A stretch of 64,000 bases of DNA from Meandrina meandrites (Eukaryota > Cnidaria > Anthozoa > Scleractinia > Meandrinidae), in assembly GCA_963693305.1 (NCBI GenBank), contig OY855904.1:37725417-37789416 (forward strand), read 5' to 3'. The stretch's first letter is position 1. Each line of letters begins with the position of its first letter. The position numbers and the translations under genes are program-made. This document shows positions 49,901 through 60,563 of this stretch, piece by piece. The notes under the pieces were generated by a model. It was given only the letters and a program-made list of their open reading frames with translations. It had not been told where the DNA came from and made no database searches.

Positions 49901-52900
49901 CTCTGCTTCATCTGTAGAAATAAAAAGAGAATTGTTATCATTAAAAACAATAAAGATGAGCATGTACAAAGCTACACCAATGTTAACTAAAAAAATAATA
50001 AAATAGAAAATTATATATGTGCTTACTTAATCCTGATGCAAATACTTAGTTAATAAGAATTTAAAAGTTTATAATGAAATCCTAAGCTAAATTTTTCATA
50101 TTGATAAAGATGAAATGACCATTTGTCACGAGCATGGACAAAGAAAAAATCTGAGTCGCCGATGGGAATCGAACCAATGGCATCCCAGATACTGGTTGGG
50201 TGCTCTAACTAACTGAGCTACGAGAGACTCTTGGTGAGCTTGGCCATTTACTAGGTTCATACATGTATGTGACACAGTTCCTGCACACTGCTAGGATCAG
50301 CATATCAAAAGCATCATAAGTGTTATAAGTTATAAAGATGGTAAATTTTGAGCTTGGAAAATAATGACAAAGATGAAATGACCATTTGTTGTGAGTGTAG
50401 GACAAAGAGAAAATAAAAAAAAACAAATATTACTGTACATATTACAGGGTTCATACTCTTATGAGCCTTTGAAATTCCATGACTTCTCCAAGTTTTCCAT
50501 GATCAAAATTTGACCACTTTCTTGGAAATCAACTTTCATTTTGGGTACATTTAATTTATTTATTTGTACTTTTTAATAAACATCATTTTGAATGACTTCC
50601 CATGACCCACACTTAGATTCCATTACTTTTCAGGCCTGGAAAATGAACTTCTAAAATTCCATGACCTTCCAGGTTTTCCATGACCCATACAAACCCTGTA
50701 TTATGATTGTATCAATTTCATTTGAATTCTTTTACAACATAAAGACAACAAAATGTAATGACACATCATAAATTAAACCATGTTTAACTTAGTGTTGTGC
50801 AATAAAACTTCATGACCTTTCATGGCTCGCAGGAGGCAGCGTGGCCGAGTGGTTTAGGGCGCTGATGCTGTAATCCGGAGGTCCCGGGTTCAACCCCTCC
50901 ACTCTGCCACTAGCTGGATTTGTTCTCGGCCGTCCCGAGTTCAAATCCTTGGCCACGCTTTGTATATAGCCAACTGGTCTGCCTCCTGCCAGTTGGGATT
51001 TTTAACCATGTTATGTTTCATTTAAAATATTTGTTTCCTCTCTCTCAGTGGCATGCCTGCAAACTAGCTATCTCGAAGCTAAGTGCATGACCACTATAAA
51101 CATTTTTTTTTTAGTATCATTGGCCCAGGTAGAGACATAATGGCGTAATTTTTAATGTGTTGCACCACAGATCATACACTGTGGGTTCAAGAACTGTCTG
51201 GGTCATTGTGTTGTGCTCTTGAGCTAGTCTCTATTTTCACAGTGCATTTCTCCACCCAGGAGTATAAACAGGGTACCAGGAAACTGTTACAGAAAACCTT
51301 AAAAAATCCTGGGGTGTGAACTGCCGTGGACTACACTACCTAGCAAGACTCGTAATCATTCCGTGCTATATAAAATTATGCAAACTGGATATCATCTGGC
51401 ATTTGTGTGCCAATGGGCAACTACATGTAGGCTCCTGAAGACTACAGCAACATATCGTGGCCTTCTACATGTATGTTATGCATGTACATGCATGAACTGT
51501 ACACACCCACACACCTGTGATATCACATGGGACTGCTTGTGCTCCAGGGTTATTGGTTATCGGCTTGTCTTCAGTGGTGCAGCTATCTTCTATAATTTCA
51601 TTCTTGTTAACTGCAGCTTGGCTTTCATTTTCATCCAGTTTGTTGATTTGATCATTTGTTTCTGTTTTCTTACCCAAAGTTCTACTACTAACAAGAAAAA
51701 AAAAACAATATTATTTAATAATAAATTATTTGTGATAACCTAAGAGTCAACATAAATACCTACCACTACCTTACCTTACCTTTCCTCCTTATTCTCAAAT
51801 TCAAGGGAACAACTATTATTAACCACAAATCTTGTTACATTGTATTTCCAATTTTGAAGATGCTGTATATTTGTTGCTCCTAGCCAAAGCAAGGGCAAAT
51901 TTGGATGAAGAGTACAAAGCCACATGTTAAATTGTAAAACAATTTACCCCATCTAAAAAAATCAAGGTTTAGATGAATTGATTTCAAACTTTCTACTTTT
52001 TGATGAAATCTAACCATCTAGTAATATAACCTTCTGATGGTCTTACCTCAGTTTCAATGCATCCTTTTTCACCTTTGTTTTCTTTGGTGTGTTAATCTTT
52101 CTCTTGGCCTGTTTTGGTGATTGCCTTCCATTTAAAGCTGTTGTTGCTGACTTGGTTTCTTCGTTATTATAAAGCTTCTTCAGTTGCTTTATTAGATTAG
52201 CTTCACTTTCATCATCATCACTATCATCAACATCTTCCTCTTCTTCAGACTCATTACCTCTGATGTCAATCACAACATATGTCAGAATGAATTTTATTAT
52301 TGCTACCTCACTGTTACATGAATAACAATAATATGCAAAACATTAAAGGACCCAGCTAAATTGCTTTGAAAAATGCATGCGACACCATCCTAAATGTGGT
52401 TCTTACTGTTTTACTGTTTGCAGTGTGACATGCCTTGCCGTAGCCACCCAACAAACTTTTTTGAAAGTCATAATCGGCCAATCACAGCATGAGATTTAGA
52501 TTGACGTTTATACCTCAAGTCACTGAATGGTTTTGAACCAGATTTGTTTCAGGTTTTTATTTTGAGAGAAGTATTTCACAAAAATTAAATATAACTTGAA
52601 TGAAGTAGTTTTCGAAATGTAACCTTCTGTTTCCCAAAAACAAAATCAAAAGTGGAAGCATGTTTTTAGTCTTGAATGGTTTGTGTAAATAAACATGTTC
52701 ATCTCCACTAAGTTCTTCAGAAAGTTGTGTGGTGAAACCAGAGTCCATAAAGACAAGAACACTATCACTGGCTTACTTCCTTAATAATGACACTATCGAA
52801 TCAGTAATTAAAAGTCATTCTGCTTACACACAAGAAGATGACTGACACTTGAGACAAAACATCCTAAAGCATTATATTAATACATGTACATGTAGACTTT

Positions 52901-55900
52901 CCAAATGCCAATAAGTTTGTGATGACTACTGAAAATGGAAATCCGTAAGCTTGTGGGAAACACAGAGAAACCACTTTGATTGCATGTACATGAACAAAGG
53001 ACACAAATATACATCCAGCAATTCAGCCTTCGCATGTCAAAAACACGAAATTTCTGATTATGCTAACTTGCAAAAAGTTTGTTGGGTGGCTATGATAAGG
53101 CACGTCGCACTGCAATGCAAATCAGGTTACAGTTCTTTTTTGTTTTCAAGAAGATTTCACTTAGATGTAAGGCTTTCTTGAAGCCCTATTACATAAATAT
53201 CTAGCTTTTAGTAGTTATCTTGTTTTTCTTTGAACTGACAGTAGAAATCTGACCAATTAAGCAGCAACAAGAAACACTGTACCATACAGCCCTGTACATG
53301 TACTTTATACTGCAAAACTCAGATCCCACATATTAATTGAATATACAAATAGATTCCATTTACAATAGCTGTCACACAACTTAACTTGCCGCATTATTAG
53401 TTGAGTGCAAGTGCAGGTAAAATGGTATCCATCTGTTAAGTACTGTTCACTAAATAATGTAAAGTACCTTCTCAGTTCACTTGGAAGTAACCTGTTAGTA
53501 TCATCAACAACAGGAAAAGAGCACCATGGATCAACAAACCCAGCATCAAAATTTCTTGCATCAGTTGTTGTTTGGTCTATATTTGTACAAAAACATGACA
53601 AAAATCAAACTTTTCTGCTCAAAGCTTGTAAGATTGAACAAGAATTAATTAAAAAGAACACAAATCTAGCAGATACGCTGTGGGCATTTAATTACAGCTC
53701 AGTTGCTTGGTTGTTTTCTTGTTATCACATACCACATCATATAACCTGTTTCCTCCAGTTTCAGGGATTTTAAATTATAACTTGTGGTTGGGCACTAGCA
53801 CAAGTTTTGCACGTGCAATAAATTATATTTTTCAAACCAGGTGTTTCTCCCAAGTAAAATTCACCATTTACATGTAGCACTACAAAAATCACTTGCTACA
53901 AAATACAGGTTTCAGGAATCCCTTAGCAACTGCTCTGGATTTGTAGTTAAGAATCTCCCCCCCCCCCCCCCCCCCCCCGCCTTAACACTAGGGTGACAGG
54001 TTTGCTGTTTAATAGTCATTTTTATTCTCCTTACTTGTATAACTTGTTTAACTGTTCCTTAATGAGGTGTTTTGTTAGTGCTGTGAACAGTTGATTTACA
54101 TAAAAAATAGCATCTTCCCTTGTAACCATCCTGTTATTACAGCAACTTTCTTTTTGAACGAGCCTCAGTCATCAGTCATTTTAGGGCTGCAACGATACAT
54201 TTTCTTAGCAACCGATACGTATCTCGGTACAAGTGCCACGATACGACACACGATATGATACATCATAACATACAACTGACAAATGACGTAATGTTACTAA
54301 ACTGCTTTGGAATCTTTAATTTCCGTTGATAACAATTAACAATGGTAAAAAGTAACACAAGAATATAACGAGAAGTGTCTTACTCCTTGGCCATCGTAAA
54401 AAACTTTGAATCCAAAGTCTTTCCATACCTTTGACTTATAAGAGGACGGTGCCAGTTGTAACTCAACTGCAGAGGAAGGCATTTTGACAAAAGAACCAAC
54501 GTGACGAACGAACCGCATGTTTTTGTTGCGGGCGCATAAGACTGTGTCAGCTGACAACTTATTGAAACTACGCATTGAAAAATACGTGACTGGAAGCAGA
54601 AGTGGCTACAAAGAGGCTTGTACTTGGGTAAGGAGTCATAAAACTGATTAAAACAGTAATTTCTGAATGTTGGTAAAGTAATTTTTCATTTTTGATGAGA
54701 AATATTTTGTTGTTTTGCGATACAGCGATATCCCATTCAAAAATTGATATTCGTATCGTGACAAAAAATATCGCGGTTCACCGGTGCACCGTTGCAGCCC
54801 TAAGTCATTTTCTTTATTGCAAAGTGGTCAGATTAATGGGGTTCCCAGCTTTGTCAACAGTAGCTGGCTGCCAGCGAAAATCACTGTCTATTTCATGATC
54901 TTAGCTGGCTACTCTGCTAGGTCGTTAGTCTGCTTCTTAAGGAAAAGATGGCAAAATCAGCTGAAATCAGCTGCTTACTTAAATCAGCTGAAATCAGCTG
55001 CTTACTACAACAGCAAAGCTGCCTAGATACTTCAGAATTTATTGGCAAACCTGGGTTCCACTTTCACCACGGTCAAACGTCCGGAGGCTGTTTTTGTTTT
55101 CTTATTACGTGAGAAATCATTCATGTTAACGTGGAAGCATCAGTAAGGATATGTAAAACAGCTGCTGAGGGTAAATATATTTTTCAGTTCCCTCAAGCGG
55201 GAATCTTTACTTTTAAAATGCTCGGCACCCAAACAAAATTGCTTTGACAATGGCGCCGACAGTCGGCATTTCGCCGTTTTCAAACACTTAGAACTTTTTT
55301 AGTAAAGTTCCAAATAACTTAGTTAAAACTAGGAGAATACTTGTTAAGTATCAAACTTTGAACAGTGAAAATGAAAACCTTATCTTTGAAGTAGTTTTCT
55401 TATTTTTTACGTTTTACCGTGGTGAAGGTTCCACTGCACCTACTGTACTCTGATGTGAGTTTACCTTCAAGATTATTTTTGGATCCCATAAGCCTGAGAA
55501 AGACTTCAGTATATCCAAGTGGTTCAGCTGGTTTAGAATCAGTTTTTGTTTTGCACTCATTGACCAAATGGTGAGAGGTTTCCACATTTTTCCTTTTCAG
55601 CAATGAAGTCTTGCCATTCCAAAGAAGTAACTTTTCAAACATCACAAGAAAATCAGATGCAATGACACTTATAACACCACAGACAGAGGTAAGGGGCTGG
55701 AGGACTCCACTCACTGGCAAGCCACTATCACAGTCAATGAAATCAAGAACCTGCCATGGACAACAAATAAGACAATGTAACAACCCTGTAGATGCTTTAT
55801 ACTTTCTGAATGCAAGAGATAACTACGTACAATGGCCTTCTATTTATTACAGTCATGTGTAAAAGATTGAACATGTTAGTTGTTAGTTAAGTTAAAAAAA

Positions 55901-58900
55901 AAATGAGTTAAAAAATGTTTATGTCAATAAATATCTCTATTATACTACATTAAAGAATCTGACCCACCCACTTTGCATTGCGCGCCAAACTGAAGAGAAG
56001 CTATAAGAAGCGATAAGACTTGTTTCTAGCGTTCACTTCGCGATACAAACAGATTTCTCACCTTTGTCAATCCGCCATTTTTGGGGCCCCCAAAAAAGCC
56101 AGTGATAGCGACCGAGAAGTAAAATCTGTTTCCATCGCGATGTGAATGCTAGAAACAAGTCTTATCTCTTCTCTTCAGTTTGTTATATTCGAACGATCGC
56201 TGTTTTTGAAAGAAGCGTCACCATGTTACAATAGTTTTTGTGGTCCTCCGGGCTCGTAAACAACAACAGGGCGCGCAATGCAAAGTGGGTGGGTCAGACT
56301 CTTTAAGTGACTCTCTTGATAAATCATGAATCATTACAGATGCACTGCTACTTTAATTGTTATAAGACAAACATGAACTTTGATTACACATACGTTAGTC
56401 AACAGTTATTGTTATCCTTAATGTGATGGTGAATATATGAAATCATATATATGAGCTGAGGAAGTGAAATGAAACTCAGTTATGAAATGCAATTTAAGCA
56501 ATCGCAATTAGGTAAGAGAAGAAGGTTCCTAATATAATAAACATTAATGGCATCATTCACTTCTTAATTTTATATACCAGAAGTTTGCTCTCTTTTGCCA
56601 AGGAAAGTAGGAGTTCTTGGAACCATCCAGAAATAAACCTTTGTGAACACAAAGCAGAATTTGTTGAATCATCTGTGTGTCTGTTGTCCATGCCAATACA
56701 CGAGTATCCTTTTGTGGGGTGCAACCATGTTGGACACACACTTGCATGACTTATTACTCCTCTGATCCATAGGAGATTAGCTGGAGAGCTCTCGTTTTCA
56801 TCTGATGTTGACATTTTGGTTTTCGTATCAATAGACTCAGTTCCAGTGGTCTGATGATTGTCTTTTGGGTGTTGTCTTTTTGCCACTGGTTGGAACATGG
56901 AGTGAAGTTTCACACAACAATGGACTTTCTCATCAGTACCTAAAATGTGTAGGAGAACAGCAACAAATCAAAAACAGACTGTATTGAGGCCATGATGACA
57001 TAAATTGATACATGTATACACAGGCAGCCCAAGCTCACGTTTCGAGCGGTTGGTAGGTATAAATTGGTGTTGCGTAACACTAGACCGTTGAGAATATTAT
57101 AAGGCTTTGTATGGGATTTGGGTCGATTTTGGCCGTATTTATACTTAAAATACAGTAAATATACAAAATAAACTTACTTTTGCCATTTGCTGTGTCCTTT
57201 TGCCTGTTTTGCGTCTTGAAGTGGTGTTTTAGTCGATTTTTCTCTTCCCTGTTCCTTCCTTCCTAAGACGGAGTCAAGGCGAAACACTGCCATGGCGATC
57301 GATCCACGATCAAGCGGCGATTTTTAGCCCGAAAATCGGTCCCAACGGTGTCTTTTCCTTTCTCACGTAAAGGTCGTTAGCTCTCCTCCTCCCACGAATC
57401 CACAGCTTTGGAAAATCTCAATGCATACCCTTTGAAATAAACCGATTTCCACGACTAATCCATAGGTTTCGGAGGTCTGCAATTCCTGTGTAATTCGAAG
57501 TGGACACGACCGTTTCAAACTAGGCTTAGCAGCCTGGCCTGGTGTCAAATCCACATACGTCCACGGGAGAGAAGGTAAAAATTACTCAGTCGCAATCCGA
57601 AACTTTCGCCCCTCCCCACGGTGTTATGACGTTTCTCCATTGAACTTATTAACCAATCGCAAAGCGGTAAAACGCAAACATCGGTTCGGTTCATGAAATT
57701 CAAATGAAGGAAGGGTTTTTCCTAGCGAATCTTGATGTTTTCTTTGTGAAAAAAACAAAATGTTATCTAAACTTGCGACTAAGTAATTTTTACCTTCTCT
57801 CCCGTGGACGTATGTGGATTTGACACCAGGCCAGGCCGCTAAGCCTAGTTTGAAACGGTCGTGTCCACTTCGAATTACACAGGAATTGCAGACCTCCGAA
57901 ACCTATGGATTAGTCGTGGAAATCGGTTTATTTCAAAGGGTATGCATTGAGATTTTCCAAAGCTGTGGATTCGTGGGAGGAGGAGAGCTAACGACCTTTA
58001 CGTGAGAAAGGAAAAGACACCGTTGGGACCGATTTTCGGGCTAAAAATCGCCGCTCAATCGCGGATCGATCGCCATGGCAGTGTTTCGCCTTGACTCCGT
58101 CTTAGGAAGGAAGGAACAGGGAAGAGAAAAATCGTCTAAAACACCACTTCAAGACGCAAAACAGGCAAAAGGACACAGCAAATGGCAAAAGTAAGTTTAT
58201 TTTGTATATTTACTGTATTTTAAGCATAAATACGGCCAAAATCGACCCAAATCCCATACAAAGCCTTATATATTCTCAATGGTCTAGTGTTGCGCAACAC
58301 CAATTTATACCTACCAACCCCTCGAAACGTGAGCTTGGGCTGCCTGTGATGTATATTGACAGTGAGGCACCAACTGTGAATCAGTTCTAGCCTTTAATTA
58401 ATTGGCTAGAAAGATCAAACAGAAATTCAACTTGAATGCTGTAAAACAATAGTGCGATATTATTGGTTGATCAGTATTTCTCTTTGACATAATTTATAAG
58501 CTGACAAAATAACTAAAGATCATTACCTGAAGAACAAAGAAATCGTGTGGTTTCAGAACAACCCAGCTTCATTTGATGTTGTGTGACATTGACTGCTTCT
58601 GTTAACTTTGCTGTTCGTCCACGGAAATAAAAATCCATCACAGTTTTCAAAGGAAGTAATGGTCCATGACTTGAGGATGTGACTTCTTTGCAAGATGAAA
58701 CATCTCTTCCAGATCTAACTGCTAAGCCAGATCCCAATGAGAGAATGTTTCCAGTATGTATCAATGCTGATAGAGGTATCAGGCATCCATCAAGCTGCTC
58801 CACAAAAGCATCCAGTAAGGACTTCAAGCTAGTGTTCTAAAATAGTAAGGTAAACTTAGCAATTAAACAACTATAAGGAAGCATCTAATTAATCTGCAAT

Positions 58901-60526
58901 GTAAAAGCAATCAATTCAAGGTTTGGTGACTGAATTAGACATATTGTATGCTTTCCTTGTGGTTCATATTGCATTTGCAAATCAAAGTGTTCTTGTTTTT
59001 TCACTTTGACAGTAAGCTCAGGATGACATGTATAAGCAAATATGTCTCATCAATGTATTCAAAAGAATGCAAAAAAAGTAATATAAAATGATTGGTTTTC
59101 AGTTCAACATTAACAATGTTCTTTCTAGATAGTTTTGCTGACTTTGCAGACAGACATTCTAACTTGCAATGCCCAGTCAGAGTTCTCCGTCATACTGTTC
59201 TAACTCATACAAATGCTGCAGTGGTTTTGTTTTTGCTCATATCATGTAACACAAGAAGATTGGGACTGTTTGGTGCATTCCCGTGTTACCATTCCAGTTA
59301 TTCTTGCTTTGTAAGATGCATTCCAGTCATTCTTAATTGAAGTGAATTAAAATACAGATGCAGTTTATCCTTCTTTCAATCAGATGATTGTAGCATTTGT
59401 TACAATATCATAGCTGTTGTAAAAAGCTGTTTTAGAAAGTCTTTCAATATTGGAGTAAGGTTGTACAGAGTGCTATGTTGTCATATGCTGACTGTAAAAA
59501 TGAGTCGGTAGCTCAACAATCACATAGAGCAAGAGCAAAATACACCCCAGCAGTTAAAAGAGAGTAGTACAAAGTATAGACTCTCATATGCTTGCTCTCA
59601 AAATCAATCAGTACCTCAAAAAGAAATCTCACAGAACAAGAAGAAAATATACCCAGGCAGTGAAAATGGACTAATACAAAGTATAACCGAAGGAGAAATG
59701 CCCTTAGATTTACAATGTAATAAACAAAGATAATTATATTTACTCTTTACAGCAACAAGAAGACAATAATTAATCTCAGGGATTGACCTGGCTCAAAGTC
59801 ATGGCAGTACCATACTATATCCTGTTAAATAATTTTGTACAGTTGTATCTCATGCTACAATATAACAGAAGCTTTGTTTAGCAATGAAATCAGTTTTAGT
59901 TTAAGTTTTTTATAACACTTACCATTTCAGTCACACTTCTTTAAGATTTTATGAGTTTATCAAGGGAGTATAAAGGAGGAGGAGGGGAGGAGCTTTGCTG
60001 GGATAGGTGCTTTTTCAAGCAAATAGGTATGTTGGAACTGTATCCCATGTACATATCATAAGGTAAAGTCTGCATACAAGCCTAGTGGCCCATCAGGCTG
60101 GAGCTTATTCTGGTTTCCATAGCAAAAAGCGACTGGGAGTATTTCTACTCCCCCCTGAATGGGATGCTAGTCCATCGCAGCATTACCCCCAGCAGTAAAT
60201 TTGCTGGTACCCATTTATACACCTGGGTGGAGAGAGGCACTATGAGAGTAGAGCAGCTTGCCCAAGAACACAATGCAGTACCCTGGCCAGGGCCACCTGA
60301 TCCGGTCCCCAACACACTAACCATATCCCAGCTAGTATATAGAGGATACTGCAGGGTGGCAAGAAGATATGAATTTTATGTTCGAGTGGCAGAAATGATA
60401 TCTCACGAGTGAGTAGAGCAAACGAGTAAGATATTGTTTTTGCCATAAGAACATAAAATTCATATCTTTGAACCAAAGTGTAATGTTCTTTTTATTACAT
60501 GGAGACCAGGTCTCGGTTGTTCAAAG

Positions 60527-60563
<37 letters not shown>

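Larger units (their letters stand above)
44261..58836 (-). other. TICRR: TICRR middle exons 2-17
   Basis: Sixteen exons encode residues 244-1075. Exons 2-5 cover the conserved core (FQELLLSLAKESKLL then CDSGLPVSGVLQPLTS). Exon 6 is acidic then lysine-rich. Exons 8-13 form a helical block (LVKVAHDLCNKVI, ILLRMEIAVLA, VTVLLRAISFMKDPKFL, SLTKFLCGVYEGLM) that matches the vertebrate VFLRLEMCLQ-to-YNSLGF region. Exons 14-17 are basic and carry VRRNLFTES and ETPAHKQVS. Confidence 0.9.

Noticed and set aside
50831..50905. A functional tRNA gene with a TGT anticodon
   Set aside because: A and B boxes are present, but anticodon and T stems are mispaired and a long non-tRNA tail follows; it fits a SINE.
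57363..58005. A duplicated 63-residue protein (identical frames on both strands)
   Set aside because: The frames are identical only because they lie in the two arms of a near-perfect foldback; there is no known domain and no splice context.
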